Below, piece after piece: positions 54,584-63,776 of a stretch of 64,000 bases of DNA. Numbering within the stretch: position 1 is the stretch's first letter; every line of letters begins with the position of its first letter. The notes below the pieces were generated by a model, which saw nothing but the letters and a program-made list of their open reading frames with translations, had not been told where the DNA came from and did no database searches. The DNA lies in the NCBI GenBank assembly GCA_035274845.1, contig DATENU010000024.1, positions 366,380 through 430,379 on the forward strand. The letters are read 5' to 3'. The DNA comes from Chthoniobacterales bacterium (GTDB lineage: Bacteria > Verrucomicrobiota > Verrucomicrobiia > Chthoniobacterales > UBA10450). A program made the position numbers and the translations under genes.

Positions 54584-54621
54584 GCCGGAAGGTTATGGGG
54601 CGCGCGCTGAAAAGCGAATGC

Positions 54622-54772
54622 TTCTGTAGCGGCGGTCGGCGTTCTGTAGCGGCGGTCTCTGACCGTCGGCATTCTGTAGCGGCGGTCTCCGACCGTCGGC
54701 ATTCTGTAGCGGCGGTCTCTGACCGTCGGTGTTGATGAGGAGAGAAATCGACGGTCAGAGACCGCCGCTACA
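54622..54772. repeat. Tandem and inverted TGTAGCGGCGGTC repeats ending in argH
   Basis: Four units of the TTCTGTAGCGGCGGTC type start at 54622 (20 nt), 54642, 54672 and 54702 (30 nt each). They are followed by a perfect 24-bp inverted copy: 54705-54728 pairs with 54749-54772. The argH stop codon (54768-54770) lies inside the right arm, so the element provides the gene end. Confidence 0.85.
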
Positions 54773-56129
54773 AAAGACTCTTCCAGCGCGCGATCTGACC
54801 GGCCACGTTTTCCGGCGAGGGAGCGCCGACGGCCGTCCGCTGGGCGAGCGAGGCGCGCACATCGAACACCTTCAATACGTCATCCTGAAAGAGCGGGGAG
54901 ATTTCCTGCATCTCGAGCAGAGAAACATTGTTCAAGGCCTGTTTCGAGTTGAATGCGCGCGCTACCAGTTTGCCCACGGCTTCGTGCGCCTCGCGGAACG
55001 GCATTCCCTTTTTAACGAGATACTCGGCCAGGTCGGTCGCCAGAAGGCCCGGATCTTTCGCGGCGCTTTCCATCGCTGCCGTGTTGATCGTCAGCTCCGG
55101 CAACATCGCGGCAAAGACCTGCAACGCATCCTTTACGGTCGCAGTCGAGTCGAAAAGAGGCGGTTTATCTTCCTGGAGATCGCGCTGATAGGAGATGGGC
55201 AAACCCTTCAGGGTGGTGAGGAGCGCCAGAAGATTTCCGTAGAGCCGTCCGGTCTTGCCGCGGGTCAGCTCCGCCATGTCCGGGTTCTTCTTCTGCGGCA
55301 TCAGGCTGGAACCGGTCGAGAAAGCATCGCTGAACGTAATGAATCCGAACTCGGACGTGCTCCACAGGATCAGTTCCTCGCTGAACCGGGAGAGATGCAT
55401 CCCGATCATGGCCAGGCCAAAGAGAAACTCGGCCACGAAGTCACGATCGCCCACGGCGTCGAGGCTGTTCTGGCTCACCTTTGCAAACCCGAGCTCGCGC
55501 GCGATTGCTTCGCGGTCGAGCACGATGGTCGAGCCGGCCATGGCGCCGGAGCCAAGAGGCAAAACGTCGGCGCGCCGTGCGCAATCAAGAATCCGGCCAT
55601 GATCCCGCTCCAGCGCTTCGAGGTGCGCGAGGAAATAATGACCAAGCACAATCGGCTGCGCGCGCTGGAAATGGGTGTAGCCGGGGAGGACCGTGTTTTG
55701 AAAACGTTCCGCCAAATTCAGGAGCGCGCGCTGAAGCTCGCGCAAATGCCGGCAAACTTCGGCTGCTTCCGCCTTCACAAAGAGCCGCAGATCGAGCGCC
55801 ACCTGGTCGTTCCGGCTGCGCGCGGTATGCAGCTTCGCGCCCGCGGCGCCGATCCGCTGGGTGAGCACCGACTCAATATTCATGTGCACATCTTCGAGCG
55901 AGCGCTCCCAGCGAAAATCGCCCGCGGCGATTTCCGCCTCGATCACGGTCAGGGCCGCTTTGATCTGGTCGTGCTCCTCCTTCGTCAGGATTCCCGCTTT
56001 GACCAGCGCGGCCGCATGCGCCAGCGAGCCCTTGATATCGTGGGCGGAGAGGCGCCAATCGATCGAGACCGATTCGCTGTAGAGCTGCGCCGTTTCGCTC
56101 GGTGGTTTCTCGAATGGTCCGTGGCGCAT
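54768..56129 (-). CDS. argH: Argininosuccinate lyase
   Basis: The 453-residue product has the fumarase/aspartase superfamily signature TGSSLMPQKKNPD and the motif TARSRNDQVALDLRLF. It cleaves argininosuccinate to arginine and fumarate, the last step of arginine synthesis. No other arg gene is near. FolB precedes it by 2 bases on the same strand. Confidence 0.96.
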   Translation of the reverse strand: MRHGPFEKPPSETAQLYSESVSIDWRLSAHDIKGSLAHAAALVKAGILTKEEHDQIKAALTVIEAEIAAGDFRWERSLEDVHMNIESVLTQRIGAAGAKLHTARSRNDQVALDLRLFVKAEAAEVCRHLRELQRALLNLAERFQNTVLPGYTHFQRAQPIVLGHYFLAHLEALERDHGRILDCARRADVLPLGSGAMAGSTIVLDREAIARELGFAKVSQNSLDAVGDRDFVAEFLFGLAMIGMHLSRFSEELILWSTSEFGFITFSDAFSTGSSLMPQKKNPDMAELTRGKTGRLYGNLLALLTTLKGLPISYQRDLQEDKPPLFDSTATVKDALQVFAAMLPELTINTAAMESAAKDPGLLATDLAEYLVKKGMPFREAHEAVGKLVARAFNSKQALNNVSLLEMQEISPLFQDDVLKVFDVRASLAQRTAVGAPSPENVAGQIARWKSLL

Positions 56130-56131
56130 GG

Positions 56132-56503
56132 TTACATCGGACGCTCGCGCGTCACGGTTACGGAAACAAATTCGACCCCGGGCAAAATGTATTTTCGCAG
56201 CTCGATCATGACGCGACGGAGGGCGAACTTTGCGAGCAGATGCCGGGCGAGAGCGTCTGCCAGCGTTTCGACGAGCCGATCGCGCCGGCCTTGGACGAAC
56301 CTCCTCACTTCATCGCAAACCTCGGCATAATTCACCGCCTGGTTGATGTCGTCGTTCAGCTCCGCCGCCTGCGTCTTCGGCCAGGAGGTAACGCTGATGG
56401 TGAGACGTTGTGGCTTGGAGCGCTCCTCATCCGGCACGCCGATCTGGGCGAGCACTTCGATCTGCTCGAGGCGAACGACATCGCCGGAATATTCAGGTGT
56501 CAT
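56132..56503 (-). CDS. folB: Dihydroneopterin aldolase family protein
   Basis: The 123-residue protein fits FolB: VRLEQIEVLAQIGVPDEERSKPQRLTISV, the usual Tyr in VNYAEVCDEVRRFV, LVETLADALARHLLAKF and the C-terminal VSVTVTRERPM. Start at 56503 is the family start; the open frame extends to 56596. It makes 6-hydroxymethyl-7,8-dihydropterin in folate synthesis. It is co-directional with argH. Confidence 0.9.
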   Translation of the reverse strand: MTPEYSGDVVRLEQIEVLAQIGVPDEERSKPQRLTISVTSWPKTQAAELNDDINQAVNYAEVCDEVRRFVQGRRDRLVETLADALARHLLAKFALRRVMIELRKYILPGVEFVSVTVTRERPM

Positions 56504-56694
56504 CTTCGAGAACTCGCGTCTGGTTGAAGAATGCCTGATGTCTCGCGAAGGGCAAGGCGCCCGGACGGTCGAGCGTTGGACCGGCAACCATTCCATCGTG
56601 CCGCGGCCCTCAATTTAGTTCCCAAAGCAAGAATCGGCTTGCCTACCCGCTCGGAAAATTACAACAATCAAGCGCCCGCAAAAGAAAGGCCTCT

Positions 56695-57921
56695 ATGTCG
56701 CACCTAACTAATCCCCAGACTGTAACTCCATCTTCCAGCGGACGGAGTGCCCATTCGCCGCGGCGCACCGTGCTCCTCGTGACCAGTCTCTTATTTATGG
56801 CTTTCTCGGCGGCGAAAGCGGTCACGCCAGCTCCGGACGGCGGTTACCCCAATGACAATACCGCGGAAGGGGACGATGCGCTTTTCAGCCTTGCCAACGG
56901 CTTCTCCAATACCGCCATCGGCCGTTCCGCGATGTTCAGCAATATGGACGGCTCCGAAAACACCGCCAGCGGACTCCAGGCGCTTTATAGCAATAGCACG
57001 GGCAACTTCAACACGGCCACGGGAGCCAATGCGCTTTTCGCCAACACGGAGGGGCAACAAAACACGGCGACGGGTAGCTATGCGCTTCTTAATAATCGAA
57101 CCGGCAACTTCAACACGGCTACGGGAATGTTTTCGCTTTCATCCAATGTTGATGGACAGCAAAATACCGCCTCCGGCAGCTATTCGCTCCTAAGCAACCA
57201 GGACGGAAACGGGAATACCGCGATCGGCTATCTTTCCCTGAACGGTAACACCACCGGAAATCGGAATACCGCCATCGGTCTTCAGGCCCTCTCCAATAAC
57301 ACCGCGGGGAGTAACAACCTGGCGCTCGGCGACAGCGCAGGTTTCAATACCACCGGAAGCAATAATATCCTCATCGGTAATCTCGGCGCCGCAGGCGAGG
57401 CCGGCACCATCCGGCTGGGGCGGCCCGGCGTTCACTCTTCCACCTTCATCGCGGGCATAAATGGTCAAACCATCACCGACCCCCAGCCTGTCGTCATCGG
57501 CGCCAATGGGCAGCTCGGCACTGCTGACATCAGCACCCTCCAAGGTCCGCAAGGCGAGACTGGGCCGCAAGGTCCCCAGGGCGAAACAGGACCCCAAGGT
57601 CCCCAGGGGGCGACAGGACCTGCTGGCCCGCAAGGCGGGCCGGGTGCAACCGGTCCTGCGGGACCTCAAGGGCCACAGGGAGCAACGGGAGCGACCGGCC
57701 CAGCTGGCCCGCAGGGGCCCACCGGCAATACTGGAGCGACCGGTCCGGCTGGTCCTCAGGGGCCCGCCGGCGATGGTCTCGTCTCGGGCGCCACGCTCCT
57801 CATGAGACAGGGTTCGCCTGGTCCATCCGGGTTCGTGAAGCTCGGAACGACGCAGGTCCAATACAAAGATCTGCTTGGCAAGAACCAGGTCGTCAATTTC
57901 GACGTTTACCAAAAGCCGTAG
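56695..57921 (+). CDS. Secreted surface protein: YadA-head-like repeats plus collagen triple-helix repeats
   Basis: The 408-residue protein has a signal segment ([17 protein letters not shown]). Residues about 70-235 hold about eight 17-residue repeats of the form NTATGxxALxxNxTGxx, reminiscent of trimeric adhesin head repeats. Residues about 280-360 are Gly-X-Y collagen-like ([19 protein letters not shown]), followed by a small C-terminal domain ([20 protein letters not shown]). This suggests a trimeric fibre. No membrane anchor or autotransporter barrel is present, so how it attaches is unknown. Confidence 0.8.
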   Translation: MSHLTNPQTVTPSSSGRSAHSPRRTVLLVTSLLFMAFSAAKAVTPAPDGGYPNDNTAEGDDALFSLANGFSNTAIGRSAMFSNMDGSENTASGLQALYSNSTGNFNTATGANALFANTEGQQNTATGSYALLNNRTGNFNTATGMFSLSSNVDGQQNTASGSYSLLSNQDGNGNTAIGYLSLNGNTTGNRNTAIGLQALSNNTAGSNNLALGDSAGFNTTGSNNILIGNLGAAGEAGTIRLGRPGVHSSTFIAGINGQTITDPQPVVIGANGQLGTADISTLQGPQGETGPQGPQGETGPQGPQGATGPAGPQGGPGATGPAGPQGPQGATGATGPAGPQGPTGNTGATGPAGPQGPAGDGLVSGATLLMRQGSPGPSGFVKLGTTQVQYKDLLGKNQVVNFDVYQKP

Positions 57922-58216
57922 AGAACGTTTCGCTTCCTGCCGCTCCCGCTTGTCGCGGCCGGGGTTCCCACGCTGGCTGGTTTGCTTTGCGTCATTTCGT
58001 GCACGCCTGGATCGCGGCCTTGGAATGATGCGTTTTTCCGGACAACGCCGCGAGAAAAGTTCTCGGCCTGCGGTTTCTCCGGAACTTGGCTGCTCCGTTT
58101 CCGTAGGAAAGAAGAACGGTCCTGTCCGGGAGTGCCCTGATTTTGGAAAGGCGGGCGGCGCAATCCGTTAGGTTTAGGCTTGTCTTACATGGAACGGAAA
58201 ATCATCATCCCAGCCT
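57922..58216. other. Intergenic region, no gene seen
   Basis: About 295 bases between the surface-protein gene and the GTG start of the sigma gene. Open frames are short and unlike neighbours in codon use. No terminator or promoter could be assigned with confidence. Confidence 0.5.
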
Positions 58217-58996
58217 GTGAACTCCAGCCTTGCCGCGGAAGAAGGCGGCGCACCCAGAAATTTTGCCACCACGCGCTGGAGTCTAATCCTGACCTCGGCC
58301 GATCTCGAAGGCGACGATCAGAAGGCGCGCCGGGCGCTGGCGGAGCTCTGCCGTCTTTATTGGCGCCCGATTTTTTCCTTCGTCTGCCGGCGGGGCCATT
58401 CGCCCGAAGACGCCCAGGATCTGACCCAGGATTTTTTTCTCATGATGCTCGAGGGTAATTGGCTCAGGCATGCAGACCCGGCGCGGGGCCGGTTCCGCTC
58501 GCTCCTGCTCAAGTCGCTCCAGAATTTCCTGAACGACGCCGCCGAAAAACGCCACGCTCGAAAGCGAGGCGGCGACGTGGAATTTGTTTCGTGGGACGAC
58601 TGGATGGCGGAGGCACCGTCGCAGCTCACCGTTCCGGCAAAAGCGCTCGAATCATGGTCGGCCGAACGGCTTTTCGATCTGCGTTGGGCGGCCACCGTCG
58701 TCGAGCACGCAGTGCGGCGGCTGCGCGAAGAGTGTGAAAGCCAGGGGAAGCTGCGCGCTTTCGAAGCGCTGCGTTCCTGCCTCGGCGCCGAACGCGAAGA
58801 CGTCTCGTACTCCGATCTCTCTCAAGCTCTCGGCGCTCCGGAAGCCACCGTGAAACGGCTCGTGCACCGGCTCCGGCAACGTTACCGCGAGCTTCTCCGC
58901 GAGGAAGTCGCTGAAACCGTGGCCGATCCGGCCGAGGTCGATGACGAAATTCGCCACCTTTGCGGCGTGCTCGCCGCCGAATCCGCTACCGCGTGA
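58217..58996 (+). CDS. ECF-type sigma factor, kinase-associated
   Basis: The 259-residue protein (GTG start) has region 2 as LAELCRLYWRPIFSFVCRRGHSPEDAQDLTQDFFLMML and FRSLLLKSLQNFLNDAAEKRHARKRGG, and region 4 as SYSDLSQALGAPEATVKRLVHRLRQRYRELL. The RxxxxFATTRWSLIL start and LTQDFF are typical of the ECF group next to Ser/Thr kinases in Verrucomicrobia and Planctomycetes. The stop overlaps the kinase start by one base (TGATG). Phosphorylation may control it. Confidence 0.85.
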   Translation: MNSSLAAEEGGAPRNFATTRWSLILTSADLEGDDQKARRALAELCRLYWRPIFSFVCRRGHSPEDAQDLTQDFFLMMLEGNWLRHADPARGRFRSLLLKSLQNFLNDAAEKRHARKRGGDVEFVSWDDWMAEAPSQLTVPAKALESWSAERLFDLRWAATVVEHAVRRLREECESQGKLRAFEALRSCLGAEREDVSYSDLSQALGAPEATVKRLVHRLRQRYRELLREEVAETVADPAEVDDEIRHLCGVLAAESATA

Positions 58997-61785
58997 TGAA
59001 AACGGTCTCCACGGGACTTTCCGATTCAATCGCGAGCGTCCTCGCTGATCCTCGGCCTTGTCCGCACTGCGATTCGTCGTCGCACATCGCGGGCGGGCTT
59101 TGCGTCGGCTGCCTGCTCGAAGCCGGGCTCGATCCGGCCGACGAAAGCGAGTCGGAAACGCTCACCGACATTCTGGCCGAGGTGAATTTGCCCGACCAGA
59201 ACTGGCGGCTCGGCAATTACGAAATTCTCGAAGAGATCGGCCGTGGCGGCATGGGTGTGATCTATCGCGCCCGGCAACGCCATTCGCGCCGGATCGTCGC
59301 GGTGAAACGGGTCCTGAGCTATCACTCCGATTCGCGCGAAACCCTTGCCCGTTTCCGCCGCGAAGCCCAGGCCGCGGCGAGCCTCGATCACCCGAACATC
59401 CTGCCCATCTACGAAGTGAGCGAAAGCGAGGACGGCCTCCCGTTCTTCAGCATGAAGTTCGCGCCCGGCGGCACGCTGCAACAAGTCGCACCCGCCTTGC
59501 GCCAGGAACCGCGCCAATGCGTGGCGCTCGTCGCCAAAGTCGCGCGCGCCGTTCAATACGCGCACAGCCGCGGCATTCTCCATCGTGACCTGAAGCCGGG
59601 AAATATTCTCCTCGACGGCCGCGGCGAACCGCTCGTGAGCGACTTCGGCCTAGCCAAATGGCTCGACACCGCCAGCGACCTGACTTGCACCCTCACGATT
59701 TTCGGCACCCCGGGTTACATCGCCCCCGAGCAAGCCAGCCACTCTGCCGCCGAACTAAAACCGACAGCGGACGTCTACAGCCTCGGCGCCATCCTCTTCG
59801 AGCTGTTAGCCGGCCGGCCTCCGTTCCTCGGCGCCCACGCCCTCTCCGTCATCCGCCAAGCCGCCGAATCCCCCGCCCCAAAACTCCGTACCCTCTCCAA
59901 ACTCGCCGACCGCGATTTGGAAACCATTTGCTCCCGCTGCCTGGAACGCGAACCTCCCGCGCGCTACCGCTCCGCCCACGATCTCGCCGAAGATTTGGAA
60001 CGCTGGCTTGAAGGCCGGCCAATCTTGGCGCGGCGAATCTTACCGCCCATTCGAGCGTGGCGCTGGTCGCGAAGAAATCCGAAACTCGCCGCCATGCTGG
60101 GCGCATGCCTACTCCTCGTTGCGGTGGTCCTTGTGCGCCAGACTCACACACGACATTTAGCGAAAGCTCTTCTGGAACAAACGCTCACCCAACATTCCGT
60201 GGTCGTTTTGCCGCTGCTCGATCTCGACCACGCGAAGGCGGACCCCGAGAGCGCTTTACGATTCGGCAATAATCTAGGGCTAAACCTGCAACGCAAAGGG
60301 CCGGCGCGTGTCATCGCGGCAAGCGCGCAAGACACTTCGAACGCGTTCAGCAGCGTCGCCAACATTCGCATCGCCGCCCGGACCTACAACGCGCGCACGG
60401 TATTGTCCGGGACTTATCGAACGGTTGCCGGAGGCGTCAGCGTTTCGCTTCGGGCGACCGACGGAGAAGGCAATCTTCTCTTTCGCCGCGTTAAAACTGT
60501 CCATAACCTTGCTGTAGCCAGTGACTTTAGTCAGAGCGAAATTGACGAACTTTACTCATTGCTTGATCAAACTAGCTGGGAGAACGTGATTGCCGCGCAC
60601 GATGATCCTGCTTTTCGCAACGAGCGAGCGCGCGATTTGCTTTTGGCCGGGAGGCAACTGACCCAACGCCAATCAGCGGAAGATCTCGCGCGTGCGATCG
60701 ACTGCTTTCGGAAAGCTGCTGAGGCGGAGCCAAGGTCGGTCTTGGCCCGCACTGAATTCGCCCGAGCGATCGCCACGCGGACACATTATCTTTACGATGC
60801 CAAGCTGTTGGCCGCCGGCGATAAGGCGGCCCGCGAAGCTGCGGATCTCGATCCCACCTCGGGCGAGGCGCACCGCGCCCTCGCCAGTGTCCTTTTTCAC
60901 ACCGGACATCCCGCTCATTCGCTGGACGAAATCGTCCGCGCCATTGAGCTCAGCGGCCCCGACGTTCCCGCGATCGCTCTGAGTGGCAGCCTTTGGCGAA
61001 TTCTCGGCCATCCGGATAGGGCGCTCGCCTGGTTCAGTATCATGGCGCAATGGCAGCGCCGTCCGGCTGAAGATGTATGGATCATTGGTGATTGCTGGAC
61101 AGATCTGGGCGAAGACGCGAGGGCGGAAGCCATCTATCGGCGGGCCCTCGAGCTATATCCTGAACTGCCGGACGGTTGGGTAGGCTTGTGCCATCTGAAG
61201 TTGCTCAACAGAGATTTCGATGGCGCCCGCGCACTTTGCGCTGAGAACAAGGATCGCCATCCCGAATCGGTCTACCCTCGTCAAATTGCCGCGCTCATCG
61301 AATTCTTCTCACGAAATTTTCCCGCGGCGGAAAAGCTTTACGCGGAATTGTCCCGCGGCGACCCGGACGGCGGGCGCCATTCCTATGGAGCAATGACGTA
61401 TCAATCCGCTTTAGGTCGATTGCTCCAAGAAAAGGGCGATTCGAACAACAGTGGTTTGGTCCTGGCAGCCGCGGAGCACCTCGAGCTTGCCGCCCTGGAG
61501 GCAGCACCAGGGCATCCTGAAGTCTTGTATCGCCTGGCTGCGATCGAAGCTTCTTCCGGCAAGGGCGATCAGGCTATCGAGCGGCTGCGGGCGGCTCGCG
61601 ATGCCGGCTGGCGAGCATACCGCAGTATGCTGCTCGATCCCAGATTTGATTCCATCCGGTCGAACGCCCAGTTCATGCAGCTGGCCAAGGAAATTGAAGC
61701 GACGGTTGGCGCCCTGAGACTGGAATTGCCTCGGGTGGCAACAACGGACAGTCGCCAGGATTTAATTACTGCAGTGAAACATTAA
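58996..61785 (+). CDS. Transmembrane Ser/Thr protein kinase with TPR-like sensor region
   Basis: The 929-residue protein has an N-terminal zinc-ribbon-like segment (CPHC, CVGC), then a Hanks-type kinase: IGRGGMGVIY, Lys104 in VAVKRV, HRDLKPGN with Asp198, DFG at 216-218, and GTPGYIAPEQ. One membrane helix follows (about 364-382, LAAMLGACLLLVAVVLV). The outer part starts with a TolB-like domain (VVLPLLDLD) and has TPR-like helices to the end (LEPRSVLARTEFARAIAT, DVWIIGDCWTDLGEDARAEAIYRRALELYPELPDGW). GC falls in the second half. It probably senses an envelope signal and modifies the sigma factor or the small protein downstream. Confidence 0.88.
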   Translation: MKTVSTGLSDSIASVLADPRPCPHCDSSSHIAGGLCVGCLLEAGLDPADESESETLTDILAEVNLPDQNWRLGNYEILEEIGRGGMGVIYRARQRHSRRIVAVKRVLSYHSDSRETLARFRREAQAAASLDHPNILPIYEVSESEDGLPFFSMKFAPGGTLQQVAPALRQEPRQCVALVAKVARAVQYAHSRGILHRDLKPGNILLDGRGEPLVSDFGLAKWLDTASDLTCTLTIFGTPGYIAPEQASHSAAELKPTADVYSLGAILFELLAGRPPFLGAHALSVIRQAAESPAPKLRTLSKLADRDLETICSRCLEREPPARYRSAHDLAEDLERWLEGRPILARRILPPIRAWRWSRRNPKLAAMLGACLLLVAVVLVRQTHTRHLAKALLEQTLTQHSVVVLPLLDLDHAKADPESALRFGNNLGLNLQRKGPARVIAASAQDTSNAFSSVANIRIAARTYNARTVLSGTYRTVAGGVSVSLRATDGEGNLLFRRVKTVHNLAVASDFSQSEIDELYSLLDQTSWENVIAAHDDPAFRNERARDLLLAGRQLTQRQSAEDLARAIDCFRKAAEAEPRSVLARTEFARAIATRTHYLYDAKLLAAGDKAAREAADLDPTSGEAHRALASVLFHTGHPAHSLDEIVRAIELSGPDVPAIALSGSLWRILGHPDRALAWFSIMAQWQRRPAEDVWIIGDCWTDLGEDARAEAIYRRALELYPELPDGWVGLCHLKLLNRDFDGARALCAENKDRHPESVYPRQIAALIEFFSRNFPAAEKLYAELSRGDPDGGRHSYGAMTYQSALGRLLQEKGDSNNSGLVLAAAEHLELAALEAAPGHPEVLYRLAAIEASSGKGDQAIERLRAARDAGWRAYRSMLLDPRFDSIRSNAQFMQLAKEIEATVGALRLELPRVATTDSRQDLITAVKH

Positions 61786-61800
61786 CCAAAGGAAAAGATT

Positions 61801-62154
61801 ATGGACCACTGGCTCGATCCAGACGCGTGTGAACAAGCTACCTGGGATTTTTGCAAAAAAATGCGGGATAATCCCGCCGAAAGGGAACGATGTCGGACTG
61901 ACCACGCCTATGCCCGCGAAAGCTTCGCGAAAGACCGGTTCTATCTAGAAGAAAATCGAGATCGGGATACGGCCTTCGCACCGATTCCCACAGATGTCGA
62001 ATTCAGGGTTTTCAATGAAGACGACAAGGAGAAGCGGCAAAAGCTTGTAGTGATCGTCCTGCCCGATGACCGTATGGAACTCCCAATGCCGGCGCGAATG
62101 ATTAAACCAGCCGAAGCTATCTTTAAAGGCGCGTGGTTTCCATACGCCAAATAG
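61801..62154 (+). CDS. Small Cys-containing protein, possible NHLP-like leader, unknown
   Basis: The 117-residue product follows the kinase by 15 bases with a good ribosome-binding site (AAAGGA). It begins WLDPDACEQATWDFCKKM, has a charged middle and then PTDVEFRVFNEDDKEKRQKLVVIVLPDD, a pattern like the nitrile-hydratase-type leader peptides (D/E-rich helix, then VEVRVV...LVLP). It ends PARMIKPAEAIFKGAWFPYAK without a Gly-Gly. It may be a kinase substrate, a peptide precursor or an unrelated small protein; the resemblance is weak. Confidence 0.5.
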   Translation: MDHWLDPDACEQATWDFCKKMRDNPAERERCRTDHAYARESFAKDRFYLEENRDRDTAFAPIPTDVEFRVFNEDDKEKRQKLVVIVLPDDRMELPMPARMIKPAEAIFKGAWFPYAK

Positions 62155-62239
62155 ATTCGCGATGGTACTTCGCCATCCGCCTTGGCGACGAGTTAACCGG
62201 GCTGCGCTTTGTGTGGAAGGGCGCAGCGCCTGCAATCGT

Positions 62240-63625
62240 TCACGCCCCTAAAAGAACGGCGAGATCAAGCAGAGTCAGGACTGGTTTGCCTGTTTTTTTC
62301 CAAGGCTTCGGAGTCCAATCTGGTTTCTGTGACAAATAGGAGTCAGGATCGTTCCGTAAAGCACCATTCACGGTTTCAATGACCAAGCGGCTTCCCAACT
62401 CGCCCAGGGTCGCGCCTTTTTCGTTAACCTCCGCTTCTAGCAGCAGGTAATACCACAGGGGGGTTGCCTCGGTGAATCCGGTTGATCGCAGGTGCGCGCC
62501 TGGATCGTAGGTCAAACCATTGATGTTTCGGGCCGCAGGGATGACGAGCAGCGGTACTCCCATTCTTTTGGCAACGTCCTGCCCGGTTGGTAAGCAGTTT
62601 TGGGCCCCCCGAAGGAGTGTTCGCACAGGCAATGAATGCGGCAGGTGTGGCATCGGACTGTCCACAAAAGAATGAATATCTTTACTCTCGAGTCCGAAAA
62701 GGGGGTGAACGACGGCTGTGTCAATAAGCATGGCCGGCTCTCCAGTAAGGAAGGTTGGCCAGTGGATTACCTCATCAGGTTCAAGAGCTCGCGCCTCTCC
62801 GCTACACAAGAGGTCACGAAGAGCGATATCGGAGTGCGAAAGATTAATCTGGTAGGTAGACCGAACCATGCTGTGACCGAAGCGAAGCGCCGCTTGCGCC
62901 GATTCAATTGGTATGGAAAAACCCTTCGACCAATCGATTTGGCTCTGGTTCTTTTCCACCAATTCATGGAAAACGCTCTTTCGACACGTGCGAAGGAGAA
63001 AATCGTGCCGCACCAAATACTGATATTGCCAGCACACCCGCCGTCGAGCCTTGGCAAACCTTTCTGCATCCGTAAGACCGCGCCGTTTCTCCAGTTCCTT
63101 AATCGCAAGGTTGTGCAGCTTTAGGAACATGACGTGGATCTGACGCACGATTATGTTCTCGTTATTGCGTTCGTCCGCTATTACGGGAAAACCCTTCCGG
63201 TCTAAGGGCAGGTCGAATTTCTTGCCATCGATAGCGGGCTTACCCAACCGAAAACTGAGCCCATCGCTTTGAAATAACTCTTTCCACCTCCCGCGATCAT
63301 AGGTTGGGCTGTAAATCCCGCTAAGGTTAAGCCACGGGCCGCGGTGATTGAACGTTTCCCAAGGCTCTTGTTTCCCGCTCTCCTTAAGCGGAGTGTCATC
63401 CTCAGTGAGGTTATGGTCGATGAACTGGCCAAAATAGGTGTAACCAGCATGCGCAGGATCGGCGCCGTGAATTTTTGTCGGGATAGGGCTCATGTCCTTC
63501 CTGACCAACATCGAAGCCGCCAGCGCGGTCAGACGTTTGATCAAATCGTCGGTCACCTCAGTGATAGCGTGGGGGAAGAGTCGGCAATACCGATCGGGAG
63601 GAGAAGAGTGATACGGTCTAATCAT
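62240..63625 (-). CDS. Animal-type heme peroxidase family protein
   Basis: The 461-residue protein matches bacterial members of the peroxidasin/cyclooxygenase superfamily: distal His71 in FGQFIDHNLT, the conserved ADERNNENIIVRQIHVMFLKLHN, and proximal His251 in LRFGHSMVRS. Family enzymes use peroxide to oxidise halides or organic substrates. No signal peptide is apparent. GC is lower than average. It is convergent with the small-protein gene, with about 85 bases between them, and precedes an ABC exporter gene on the other strand. Confidence 0.88.
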   Translation of the reverse strand: MIRPYHSSPPDRYCRLFPHAITEVTDDLIKRLTALAASMLVRKDMSPIPTKIHGADPAHAGYTYFGQFIDHNLTEDDTPLKESGKQEPWETFNHRGPWLNLSGIYSPTYDRGRWKELFQSDGLSFRLGKPAIDGKKFDLPLDRKGFPVIADERNNENIIVRQIHVMFLKLHNLAIKELEKRRGLTDAERFAKARRRVCWQYQYLVRHDFLLRTCRKSVFHELVEKNQSQIDWSKGFSIPIESAQAALRFGHSMVRSTYQINLSHSDIALRDLLCSGEARALEPDEVIHWPTFLTGEPAMLIDTAVVHPLFGLESKDIHSFVDSPMPHLPHSLPVRTLLRGAQNCLPTGQDVAKRMGVPLLVIPAARNINGLTYDPGAHLRSTGFTEATPLWYYLLLEAEVNEKGATLGELGSRLVIETVNGALRNDPDSYLSQKPDWTPKPWKKTGKPVLTLLDLAVLLGA

Positions 63626-63776
63626 TTTCCGGGGTGTCCTATCACGAGTTTAATCATTTGTTGGGGTCGGGGATTTCTACGGATTTTTCAGCTCGCAGTT
63701 TCTGCCATCTGACAAGAAACCAAAAAGTTGTAATGCTTTGCCGACCCGACAGTCCAGCATTTGATTGGGAGAAGGA

